A DNA stretch of 64,000 bases from contig CAJFCV020000005.1 of assembly GCA_904066235.2 (NCBI GenBank), positions 5,947,501 to 6,011,500 of the forward strand, given 5' to 3'. This document shows, piece after piece, positions 22,793 through 33,554 of this stretch. Both the position numbers and the translations under genes were made by a program. Position 1 is the stretch's first letter. Each line of letters starts with the position of its first letter. Under the pieces are notes generated by a model, which did not search any database, had not been told where the DNA came from, and saw only the letters and a program-made list of their open reading frames with translations. The DNA comes from Bursaphelenchus xylophilus. Its lineage: Eukaryota; Nematoda; Chromadorea; Rhabditida; Aphelenchoididae.

Positions 22793-23604
22793 TACTGGTT
22801 GACAAAATTTTCTTTCCACCTGGGTCTCGGGAACTGCTGGGCCTAGAACCTTGAAATTGGGCACAGAAATCCGGTGGAACAGTCTAACACCATACCCAAA
22901 AAAAATCGTATCATTTGATGCACTTTATGCCCTTTTTTTGAAAAAGGCAAAAAACCGAATGACAAAATTTTCTTTCCACACGTTTGTAACTCATAAGCCA
23001 GAGGGTGTTAAGGCATGATTATGGTATCCCTGTGATTGCGAAAAATTGCTCTCTCGATTGGTGTCAGAACTTTACCGGGGTTTCGTTTCTTCGCCCTTGG
23101 GTGTCGGCTCATCGTCGCCGTGTCCATTTTCAGCCAAATTCGTGACCAGAGGAGCTCACAGAAGTTATAAGGAGATGAAAATGCCCTTAAAAAACTGGTA
23201 TTCATGGTTGCAACATTGCTTACACCGGCAGTAGAATTAGATTTAATTTAAGTGCGTTGCAGGGGAAATGCGCGCTTCCAGGGTCCGCAAAACCGAAAAA
23301 TCACTTCTGAACAAACGAAAACTCCTGTTAAATTGTGACGCGGATCGAGAGAGGACTTCTTCGCGAATACAACGATACCAAAATCATGCCTTAGCGCCCT
23401 CCGGATTATGATTTGCAAACGTTTTTCCAAAGTGGAAAGAAAATTTTGTCATCCGTTTTTTTGCCGTTTGCATAAAAAGTGCACATCAAATGATATGATT
23501 TTTTGGGTATGGTGTTAGATTGTCCCAGGATGTTTCTATGCCGAATTTGGAAGGCCCAGCGGTTCCCGAGATACGAGGGGGAAAGACAACTTTGTCAACC
23601 AGTA
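22793..23604. mobile_element. TA-flanked foldback element between convergent genes
   Basis: Inverted ends starting TACTGGTTGACAAA are flanked by TA (22791-22792 and 23605-23606). Arms of about 180 bp include inverted copies of CTAACACCATACCCAAAAAA and GGGCACAGAAATCC-like sequence. The element begins just after the nucleotidyltransferase stop codon and ends about 70 bp before the ACAD10 stop, so it fills nearly all the tail-to-tail spacer and may supply 3' UTR sequence to both genes. Confidence 0.8.
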
Positions 23605-23672
23605 TACCATAATTATATTTATATGCATATCAATAACAATGAACAGGTACTAAGGCCAGTAAATACGACTGA

Positions 23673-26600
23673 CTACAATTTGGAAAGTTCTTGTTTGGCC
23701 ACAGTTTCCAGATGGACAATATCAGGGCCGTCGGCCAATCTGAGACTCCGAGCCCAGATAAGGAAAACGGCCAGTGGATAGTCATGAGTGACTCCGGCTG
23801 CTCCGAAGGTCTGGATAACCTTGTCGATAAGAGTAAAGGCCATTCGGGGAACGGCCACCTTGATCATGGCGATCTCTTTGGCTGCAAGCTTTGGGCCGAC
23901 AGTGTCAATCATATGTGCGGCTTTGAGGACAAGAAGACGAGCTTGTTCTAATTGGATCGTAGACTCGGCCAGATCAACTCGGACATTCTGGAAGGTGACC
24001 AACTTCTGGCCTTGGATTTTGCGATCCGATGTCACCTGAAAAAGTTTGGGGTTTATAAAGGTTTTTCTAACGGGCTTACTCTTTCTTTAAACAATTCCAG
24101 AGATCTAGTACAATGTCCAATCAATCTCATACAGTGATGAATTCTTCCGGGTCCTAGTCTTCCTTGTGCAATCTCAAATCCTCTTCCTTCTCCAAGTATC
24201 AGATTAGATTCGGGTACAACAACGTTCTCAAATGTGACTTCACAATGTCCCCCCGGTGCGTCGTATGTCCCCAAAGTGTTCAGAGCTCTTACCACGGTGA
24301 CTCCGGGGGTATCCATAGGCACAAGTATCATGCTCTGTCTCTCATGGAGCCTCTTCTTTTCCCATCCTTGGACCTTTCCCATGAAAACGCAGATCTTACA
24401 ATTGGGATGAGCGGCATTGGAAGTGAACCATTTCCTTGAATTGATGACAAAATTCCCTTTTCCATCCCTGACGATGCTCCCTTGGACATTGGTGGCATCA
24501 GACGAAGCGACATCAGGCTCCGTCATTGCGTAACAAGATCTGATCTCACCTTCCAAAAGTGGTGTGAGCCAAGCTTTCTTTTGTTCCTCAGTCCCGTATT
24601 TGATCAACACTTCCATATTACCAGTATCAGGAGCCCCGCAGTTGAAGATTTCAGGTGCAAACACACACTTCCCCATCAGTTCGCAGATCATTGCATACTC
24701 CACATTGGTTAATCCCTTTCCGTATCTTTCCATTGGATCGAGATGATGTGGAATAAACAGATTCCAGAGACCGAGGGCCTTGGCTTCCCTCTTCAATTGC
24801 TCCGTTAATGGATTCAACTTCCATTTGTTGTCACTCTCCGAGATTTCCAGGAATTCTTGTTCTCTCGGGATGATTTTCTGAATATTGTTATGTTGAGTGG
24901 GCCTGGTCACTTACCTCATGCACAAATTTATATACAAGTTCATGGTATTTCTGAGCTTTAGGCGATAATGCTGAAGGTACCACGGCGAATTTTCCTGGAC
25001 AAAATAAGATTGTTTGTTATATGAATTACCGTAATTCTTGTATTGTAGAGTTATATAGCTTTGTTCCAGTAATCTTTTAACCAAAGGCCCATAAAAGGCG
25101 GCATCTGGAGATGACGCCTGGCCAGTTAGATGTCTTTTGTAAACGCCTTGACTGATGGCGGCAATTCTGAATAACAGAAAAGCCACGTAGAAGTTCCATT
25201 CCGGCGCTTTGACTCCAGATTCCATCCATTGAGGCTTTGGATTCACTCTGAGAAGATCCTTGTACACTTGGAATAACTCGTTATCCTGGGGTAATCCTCT
25301 CTGTTGCAACGTATTAATTGGTTTCAGAGTTGGGAACAACTTCTTTTCATCATGATAATAGTTGATCAAAAGGGTTCCCAGGTCAGTCATCGGATCTCCA
25401 ATCGTCGAGTTTTCCCAATCCAAAACGGCCACGATTCTGGGTTCAGTTGGATGGAAGATGACGTTATCTAATCTGAAGTCTCCGTGGACCAGAGTGACCA
25501 TGGATTCTGAAGGGATCTGTTTGGATAACATGTCATGGATATGGTCGGCGATAGCCAATTCAGTGGTCTTTGAGGCATTATAATTGCGATACCAGGTCTT
25601 CAGATTCCTCTCAATGTAATTTCCGCCTTTGCCGTATTTATCCAGACCTGCTTTGTGATAGTTGAGGGAATGAATTTTGGCCAGAACCTTCACTAGCTCT
25701 AGCCAATAAAGTCTTCTTTGTTCTCTGGGGACTGATTTCAGTTCATAATCCGTTATTATACGCCCTCTGACATACTCCATGATATAGAAGGGAGTGTCCA
25801 GCACTCTGTAAATAAACGAATTTTGTCTTTCACCTTACCCTTCAGCATAATCGAGCACTCTGGCCACTGGGACTTCCTTCTGGACAGCCTTCTGAACTCG
25901 GTATTCTCGATCTATTAAATGAGCGGAGGGAAGAAGTTTCCCGCTCTGTAATACTATAACCAGTCAATCTAAAACACTTACCGGCTTCTTGCGCAGTACT
26001 AGTTCCCGATTGTCGTATCTGACGTAATACGTTGGATTCGACTGGCCATGCCCAAATTTCTTGACTTCAAGAGTAGTGGAGGACGACTGGAAAAGACTTT
26101 GGAGATACCTGGTGAGGGCGGTTTGGTCGAGAATTTCATCTAAAGCACTTTTGGTTGGTCATCATCGACTTACGGCTCAAGCAAGGTCGAGTTCCGGGTA
26201 CTTGAGTCCGCAGATTCACGGATAGAACTTTTCCGATCTCTTCGATGCAATTTTCGATGTTGTCACACTGTAATTATAATACATTGAAAAAAACTCTTGT
26301 CGCACGCCCACCTTCAGAGTTTTCCATCCACGGTTTTTGGCCACTTTCAGATTTTCTCCTAGATCATCAATAAATAACACTTGCTCTGGAGGCAGATTCA
26401 AATTTCTGTTGACATGTTCATAAATCTTTTCTTCCGGCTTCCTCATTCCCAATCTGCACGATTCAAAGATCCCATGGAAGACTCTGGTATCAATGGGAAG
26501 AGTCGGAAGACATCTGGCTCTGTCAAAGAACCAATTATTCGTCAACAAATATAATTTTAATCCTTGAGACCTCAAGGATTCCAATATGGGGATCCATTTG

Positions 26601-26964
26601 GGATCAATAGTGGGACCATTTGTAAGCCAGTCCAGACAAGGGATAGACGCTGCATTAGTTCCATGTTGTCGGTTGTAAAAGAAAGTGAAGAGATTTCTGA
26701 AGTCATCCAAAGTCAGCTGGCCCCTCTCTAATTCATGGAATCTCCCAACAAATTCTGGGGACAGCAGGGTCTCTCTGATCGAGCCTTTCTTCAAATTATG
26801 CTCGTATTCTAAGGCTGCAATGTTCTTAAATACTTTAAAATCATGGAAGGTCCAACAATATCTTCGTTGGATAAAACTGAAATCTCCTTACCCTCCCAAA
26901 ATTGGAATGGCGCGGGGATTAAAACCCCTCCCATATCGAATACTATCGCTTTAACTTGTGCCAT
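23673..26964 (-). CDS. ACAD10: ACAD10-type HAD / aminoglycoside phosphotransferase-like / acyl-CoA dehydrogenase fusion
   Basis: Nine exons (26892-26964, 26312-26814, 26174-26267, 25982-26139, 25839-25945, 25030-25805, 24915-24994, 24080-24877, 23673-24035) encode 983 residues in three domains. Residues about 1-210 form a HAD domain ([32 protein letters not shown]). Residues about 220-560 form an APH/choline-kinase-like domain with intact [11 protein letters not shown] and [12 protein letters not shown]. Residues about 590-983 form an acyl-CoA dehydrogenase ([42 protein letters not shown]). This order matches animal ACAD10, which acts with ACAD11 in catabolism of 4-hydroxy fatty acids: the kinase phosphorylates the 4-hydroxy group and the dehydrogenase domain completes its removal. 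No mitochondrial presequence is obvious. A TTTCAATTGCAG acceptor about 45 nt upstream of the ATG suggests trans-splicing. Confidence 0.95.
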
Positions 26965-27890
26965 TCTCAATGATCTTGAGTACAGTAGGCTTTTTACGTA
27001 TTGGCACTGCAATTGAAAATTGAAACGAAGGAAATGTTTTCGCTTTCTGGGCTTTAAACGCGACTAGAGATGTTGTAGCTGAAGGAAGGAAATAATACGG
27101 GTTTTATAGTTTCGCGATGGTGCAAGCAGTCAGTGTTTATCTAAAGTTGCATGATATTGTAAGCAAGTGCATGCTCGTTGTTTCGATTACGCGTTGATTC
27201 TCTCCTGCTCTACAAAATACAACCCAAAGATACATCTTCCACATAAAAGAGGTCACAGAAGTTCTCAACCTTTACTTTTGCTGTTGCGTCGAATTTTAGT
27301 CCAAAGATTGGGCTGACATTGATTTTGAAAAATCAGTGCAAAAAAGTTCGAAAGTTTGTGAAAACCAGTGCAGATTGGGAAAATCACTGCAGGACAAAAA
27401 GTAAAGTGTGCACTTATCAGTCTGTTGGGAAAATGGTGGCGGGTTGTCGCGCATTGGAATCGCTCGTTATCGCTTTGCGACGGCAAGCCGCAGCTGGAGA
27501 TTTGGTGCGCGACTGAACCCTTTTTTCGCAACATTTTGCTGCAATGAACTGCCATTTTTCCGACAGATTGATAATTGCGATGGCGGAATTTTTGGATTTG
27601 TGATGACTCCTCAAAAAGGCCGAGAAAGAACAGGCTGAAGCACAGTTACGTTACATTTACATATAAAACTTTAAGTTCAACATTTGATGTTTGTGTATTT
27701 ATATGATTCGATTTTTATTTAAAGCCTGTTAATCTCTTTTACTGCGCATTCGGTCTTTATTATATATCTTGCGACATTGATTTTTACAATATGCTTATTA
27801 TAATACCCTTAGTTGATCTCCATCTTAACTTTGGTTAAGGTGGTACCCCTGGATTGAAATGCTTGTTCTGGACTTCTTTTCACTTCCGTG
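26965..27890. other. ACAD10 upstream region and chemoreceptor 3' flank
   Basis: This 926-bp stretch holds the ACAD10 promoter, a small TA-flanked element at 27417-27571 (listed separately) and the 3' flank of the minus-strand chemoreceptor. No gene was seen. Confidence 0.4.
27417..27571. mobile_element. Small MITE, TCAGTCTG family, copy 1
   Basis: A 155-bp segment with inverted ends TCAGTCTGTTGGGAAAAT / TCAATCTGTCGGAAAAAT flanked by TA. Its interior (TTTGCGACGGCAAGCCGCA, GGTGCGCGACTGAACCC) matches the copy at 54004-54172. It encodes nothing and has the structure of a non-autonomous TA-target transposon. Confidence 0.75.
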
Positions 27891-29569
27891 TTATTTTGAG
27901 GACAACAGGGATTGTCTCGGTTCTTCTGGACTATATTTAGAAGGAAGTTGAGATTCGTATTCGCTGGGTTTGGAGGCAGACATTAATCTGAACATTTTCA
28001 ACACTCTGTATTGGAAATCTTTCTTCAATGCGAAGTAGATGAAGATGTTAACTGAGCTCTTTAAAGCTCCAAACCAGCTGGCTGTCTCCGAGACAACAAT
28101 ATCCACCTGATTATAATTTGATATTACTGTAATTTTTTGGACTTACTCTTCCGTAAAATGCGCCGAATAAAGACAAAGCATTAGGAATTATAACAGCCAT
28201 AGTGCTGATCAAAGAGATCAACACCATATAACGTAGGATCCGGAAGTGAGATTGGAGCTCGCGGTTTTTCATTTTGGAATGCATTTGTTTCAATTTGAAG
28301 AGAGCGATTGAGTTTAACAATAAGGCCAATGTGTAGCCCGTAATGGCCGAAATGTAAATAAAAGTGGAGAAATTACTGGAGAAGGAGGCCTTGCGGCCAC
28401 AGTAATTCTGGACGGGGAGATCTCCACGAGAGTGGGCGATGCAAAAAGCAATAATTGATATGAAAACGGCATAAGTAATCACTCCCAAACAGGTTCGGGT
28501 GGTGCTGAAAATATAATATTATCTTATTTCTCAGAAACGTCTGCGTTCTTCAGCACCTTCTTATTGGCTTCATTATGCTCTGTTTCACTTACTTTTGAGC
28601 AATATGAGTTCTGAAGAAGATGGGGGTGAAAACAGCCAGCAATCTCTCAATCCCGATCCATAAAACGGACGCCGAAGGAATCACGGCACCCCATAATCGA
28701 AACCAAACAAACGCTTTCTTCGTGCATGACCAGGCTGTCTGTAATGTGTATATTAAACGAGATATTACATTGGATCTGCTGGAAAAATAAAATGTAGGGT
28801 TTGATACCGAACATAATATGACTTCGGAAACGTGTCATTCATGTAGATTAATGGGATTCGAGTGTGTTTTGAAGATGCAGGCCCTAAGGGAATACCAAAA
28901 TGATGATTGACATTGAGAAGAAAACGTTTCAAGAGATGTCTTAGAACATTGAGATCTCAAATATCCGTTCTCTTATGTCATCAAAAATACGTCTTCAAAA
29001 ATATACTATTATAGCTGCATTTTACCGCAAAAAGACTTCATCATTCAACGTATTCGAAAAACGTTAATCGACTCCCGTCTACAATTTTTATTTTTTCGCA
29101 TTTCGATAAACAAAATTGTGTTCAAAATGTGCATAATTTGTGAATATTTTAATTTTAAAAACTGTTGTCTGATGTCCGACCGAATGCTCAAGGCCAAATT
29201 TACCTGATTTATGACAGGGATCCCATTTAATTCATCCTCGAAGATGGCCTTCCTGGTGTAGCCCAGAAGAAATGTGCCAAGACAAGCGCTTAAATCTCCA
29301 ACTGCCAGCACAACCAACATCTGGAATGGATGGCTAAATAAACAAAGAGGGCGGACGTAGCAAGGGATGACAAAAAAATTTAATTATTATACATCTTGAT
29401 GATATTCGTAACATTATTCGTGGCTCACCTTGTTCTTGAGGAAGAAGGTTTGTTTACTGAAGAAAATGGATAATAAAAATACATTCAGTCCAACTCCAAT
29501 CAACCCAATGTAGACATCCAGAGTGTGGAAAAAGATCAATTGATCCAGGGAATTGCGATGTTCTTTCAT
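27891..29569 (-). CDS. Nematode 7TM chemoreceptor-type GPCR (Srsx-like)
   Basis: Five exons (29429-29569, 29204-29320, 28593-28738, 28147-28504, 27891-28106) give about 325 residues. Hydrophobic helices include VYIGLIGVGLNVFLLSIFF (TM1), LVVLAVGDLSACLGTFLLGY (TM2), a TM3 ending GIERLLAVFTPIFF, ISAITGYTLALLLNSIALF (TM5) and a TM7 ending NIFIYFALKKDF. The GIERLLAVxxP pattern is a degenerate DRY motif seen in Srsx and related nematode receptors. The C-tail is Ser/Pro-rich. Helix order and frame continuity make the gene solid; the ligand and subfamily are not determinable from sequence alone. Confidence 0.82.
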
Positions 29570-30531
29570 TTTGGGACTGGATAAGGAAGTAAAGAAAGTA
29601 AAATGAAAAAGCAAATGATCATAATTTATGCACAAACTTGAAATTAAATAACGCGAGACCAGGGGGGGGGGCGGGGGACCAGTGGGCCGTGAACTGAACG
29701 GGTTTCCCATAATAATATGGCCAAATTCATGCCCTAAGGGCAAGGGAATGTCTGGCGGATTTGAGAAAAAAGAAACCCCAAGGTTAAATAAAAAGGAAAG
29801 AGTAACATAATCTCCATGAGAGGGTTCCTGACTGAATCATTACGCTCACATTCAGCTGATATTGTTGAATATGCATGAATGAAAGGATAAAGTAATACAA
29901 TTATGGGAACATCTGACTCAGAAGAAGTGGCCATTACGGCCAGATGTCCTCTTCTCACAATCAGCCCGAATGAACTGAAAGCGATGACTTCAACTGTTAC
30001 TAGTAACGCCTTGTACTCTTCAATCCATCAATCTTGCTATAAAAAAATAAATCTTGCAAAGAACGCCTGAGGCAATGACCTTCGGTCTACCATTCCCATA
30101 TATAAAATTAATCACACAGAGATGTGTTAACCTCCTTAGAAAGTAGTGTTTCAAGTATAGTAGTACACATAAAAGTAAGCAATAAAAGAGGACGCCCAAT
30201 TCCCGTGCCCTTTTTATTTGCCCGCCCATTCTTTGCCCTCAGGACTAAGCCTATTTAAACCCTTGAATTGCTGTGATCCGGTTGATTCCCTCAGGCAAAA
30301 ATCAATCAAAAAATGAAACGTTCGGTCATTCCTTCCGTCATTCACGGAGGGAAAAGCCAAATTCAAATGTGCGTAAATTAAGTTTCTCCCAAAGCAAAAA
30401 ACCTCGCCCATTTTCCCCTAAGCATTCTTGAACGCTGGAGTGCCTGAGGGCCCAAAAAATACTGGGTTTATAACGGATTTGGCGGAACAAAAAATAGATA
30501 AACAGTTAAGTAAACCCTGAAATTCGTTTAT
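29570..30531. other. Intergenic region with G-run and AP-2-like motifs
   Basis: The first part is upstream sequence of the chemoreceptor and contains a run of about 10 G, then C and 5 G, near 29662-29678. Motifs TGCCCTCAGG (about 30234), CCCTCAGGCA (about 30288) and TGCCTGAGGG (about 30441) cluster within 210 bp. No exon was found. Confidence 0.4.
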
Positions 30532-33292
30532 TTAAATCAAGTTTGAGATCAGAATGAGGAAACTGAGAGAAATGCCTGAGGGAATCAGACTAAAATACGA
30601 TGACTTCTCGGACGGAACTGTCGGACTTTGAGCGATCACACCATTCACGGAGGAAGGAGGGTTTCGGGATGATCTAGGCAATGCATAAGTTTTGATATCT
30701 GCACAAACGGAGGGCCATCTAAAACAAGATAAAGTATTTATATTGCGATCTGAGTGTACTCTGTAATTGGAAAAAGACGTAAGAAAGTCGCTGATGAAGT
30801 TATTTTAAGGGCTTAAAGCTATTTAAAACTACTTGAAAGTAGTTTCACATGGATTCTGTTTACCCAACAAATGTTATATGTACAAAAAGAGCGCTCAGAC
30901 CGAAAAATAACATTAATCTTGGGTAGTCTTACATTGTTTGAAAGGCTACTTTACGACACCAAACATTTTTTCATAAATCTTTAAAGTTTGTAAAACTACT
31001 TACTTGGCCACAGCCCCCGTATCTAATGCCATTTTTTGCATGGAACCAAATGATTTCCTGGTCAAATTGATAACAAGGTTGGCCGTATCAAATCCGCATA
31101 GATGGGCGATGGTTGGGACATCACAATGCATCGTGCAGATGACGTATCTGAAATACGGACATGAAATAACAAAAAGTTAAAAGTAACAAACAAACAAGTA
31201 ACTATTAGTAACATAAGATTGGCAACTTACTCGCAGCTCTCAGCCAAATAATGCTCGGCTTGAGTGGAATCCCCATTCAAGGCGAGATGTTTAAAGTTTT
31301 GCATAAGCGATGTAACGGCGTTGTGATGGGAAGTGCAAGTCTTGAGACAATTCTGACTCACTTCTTTGTCCACTTTGTTCAGACATCCAAACTTTTCTTT
31401 GATCTCTAAGAATTGTAAGATTGTAATTAATTAAATTATATAATTACTGTTTTACTCACCTTTGTAACTGTAAACACAGAAGTGATCTACCACTTCCGAA
31501 CTTCGTTGTAATAACTCCTGCATATAACCATGGGGACATTTCGAATAACAGAATTGGAAGTTATGGTAGAGACTGAAAGTAGGACAATTATTCAGGAGAA
31601 ATTTAGGCAACGCGACATGTCCTAAGGAAACAATTTTTAGGACATATGTTTCCATTTACAATTAGCCAAAGTGATGAAAATGCCAATTAATTAGACGTCA
31701 TTTTAAAAAATTCTGTGAAATTAGCCTTAATATAAGCTAATATTTTGTGACCTATATGAAGTGTAAGCGCAAAAAAATGTAAAAAAATGTAGTGCAAAAC
31801 TGTTTTTATGTGAAAAAAGGGCGCTACGACTTTTCGGGTCACCGACAGTTCCGGTCAACGATACTATGGATCGCGTCGGTTCGTCGTTGTATGCATGGGG
31901 GAGGTAGGAGAAGGGGAGAAGGCTTATTTATTTGACATTTTACACGTAGTCACATCAATAATACCTGGATAAACGTTACGGATCTTAGTTTTTTAACGCA
32001 AATTTTGATCTTTTACATATATGTTAGAATAACTCAGGGTAAAGAGTTATTGTAATCCGCCGACCATCCACCGGCTTTTCTACTAATAAAGCTTTATTGA
32101 AAACTAGTCGACAAAATTTTCTGTCCGCCTGGATGTCGGGAACCCCTGGGCTTATAACCTTGAAATTCGTCATCGCGTTGCCTAAATTTCTTCTGAATAA
32201 TTGTCCTACTTTTAGTCTCTACCATAACTTGTAGAAACATAAAGTGTATAAAAAGTAATGAGATGATTTTTTGGTTATGAGGTTAGATTGTCCCAGAGTG
32301 TTTCATGCCGAATTTCAAGGTTCTACGCCCAGGGGTCCCCGGAATGCAGGCGAGAAGAAAGTATACAGGGTGGTCCAGCTAAGTTCGCGGATGTAAAATG
32401 CTTATAACTTTTTATAGGATTGTTCAATTTTTATGAGCAATAGCTCATTTTATTCCTTAGTAGTTGCCATTTTGTTTAAAAAAAAGATCATAAAAAACGA
32501 TCAATCCTACGTCGAGTTATGACCCTTCAAAGTCAAGCATGCTTTTTCACGTAAATTTTTTAAAAAATTTAATTTTCAAAAATTTTTGAATTGCGGTGTC
32601 ACCGCTCGCTGTTACCGGGAAATGACGGCGAACAGACCGATCCCAGCTATGCAAAATTGGCCCAATTTTGCCAGTCTTTGGTATTCTTCCATAATTTGGC
32701 GCCTCATTTATTCATCCTGGCGAACTCGTTCCACCTCTTCTTCGATTACGCGCTTCAATTCCACGTCTTCGGGCGCCAATCCCTGATGAAAATCCGCTGT
32801 TTTAAGAACCCCCAAATAATTAACGGGCAAATTTGGTAGCCATGTATGGTTTCAGGCTTATATGAACACACATTTTTTCCTCTTTTTTGAAATACTATTG
32901 AGCGTTTGTCGTAAATGTCGCCACAAGAAAACTTAAATATTAGAATATAAATAAAACATACCCACAAAAGGTCTCAAAGAAGGTGACATTAGAGAAGGCG
33001 GTCAGGAAGTCGTTGTAATTCAGATTCAGAAGGCCCACGGACTGAGTGGGGCCCAGTTGTTGGGTCATCTGGTCCACAAATTGGAACGCACATTGTCCTA
33101 CACAGGACTCGGAGGTGGGGGCTGTTTGAGGACTACAAAACATAAAATCATATTTTAAGATAAAGGTTATTAAAAGGATGTTACAGTATCCCCGATTTAC
33201 CTAACAGTCGAGATAGTGGGATCCAGCCTCGGGGCGTCATCAAACGCCCCCACTGTAAGAAACAGCACCAAGCCCCACCAGCTGGAGGACAT
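30532..33292 (-). CDS. Secreted Cys-rich, probably GPI-anchored protein (CPG4-like)
   Basis: Six exons (33201-33292, 32962-33132, 31460-31572, 31231-31405, 31004-31147, 30532-30718) encode 293 residues. The start MSSSWWGLVLFLTVGAF is a signal peptide. The body has spaced cysteines in patterns such as ESCVGQCAF, FCYSKCPHGY, NCLKTCTSHH and VICTMHCDVP. The C-terminus is Ser/Pro-rich and then hydrophobic (GISLSFLILISNLI), as in GPI-anchored proteins. The Cys pattern recalls the nematode chondroitin proteoglycan 4 (CPG4) domain, but that is from memory of the pattern, not a search. Intron 2 (31573-32961) is large and repeat-filled. Confidence 0.75.
32103..32366. mobile_element. Shorter relative of the TACTGGTTGACAAA foldback
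   Basis: The left end (ACTAGTCGACAAAATTTTCTG) and the following CCTGGATGTCGGGAACCCCTGGG, and on the right the inverted GATTGTCCCAGAGTGTTTC and GCCGAATTTCAAGGTTCTA, match the element at 22793-23604. The internal part is shorter and more diverged. It lies in intron 2 of the GPI-anchored protein gene. Confidence 0.65.
32367..32600. repeat. Transposon-end-like sequence ACAGGGTGGTCC
   Basis: Directly next to the foldback lies ACAGGGTGGTCCAGCTAAG followed by AT-rich DNA of the kind seen at mariner-type ends. A matching opposite end was not found, so this is probably a fragment. It is intronic. Confidence 0.3.
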
Positions 33293-33554
33293 AACAAAAG
33301 CGTAAGACAATATAATAATTGCCGGAACTGGTTTGTTCCAGCGTTCGTTTGTTTCCTCCTTAACAAAGGACTTACCTGCGCGAAAAGGGACTCCTCAGGT
33401 GATCCAAACACAGCCTCGGATCATCCAAACCGGCTTTCGGAGAGCGCGCGCCTCAGGGCAAATGTCCGACCCCTCCCTTTCGATCCTTTGTCTAAGTCAT
33501 GGTGAAATCAAAAGTTTTTTGGAAAAAAACAAATAAATAAGTGATCGGAAATGA

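Noticed and set aside
29662..29678. G-rich run as a G-quadruplex regulator
   Set aside because: A single broken homopolymer run; likely slippage-prone sequence without further evidence.
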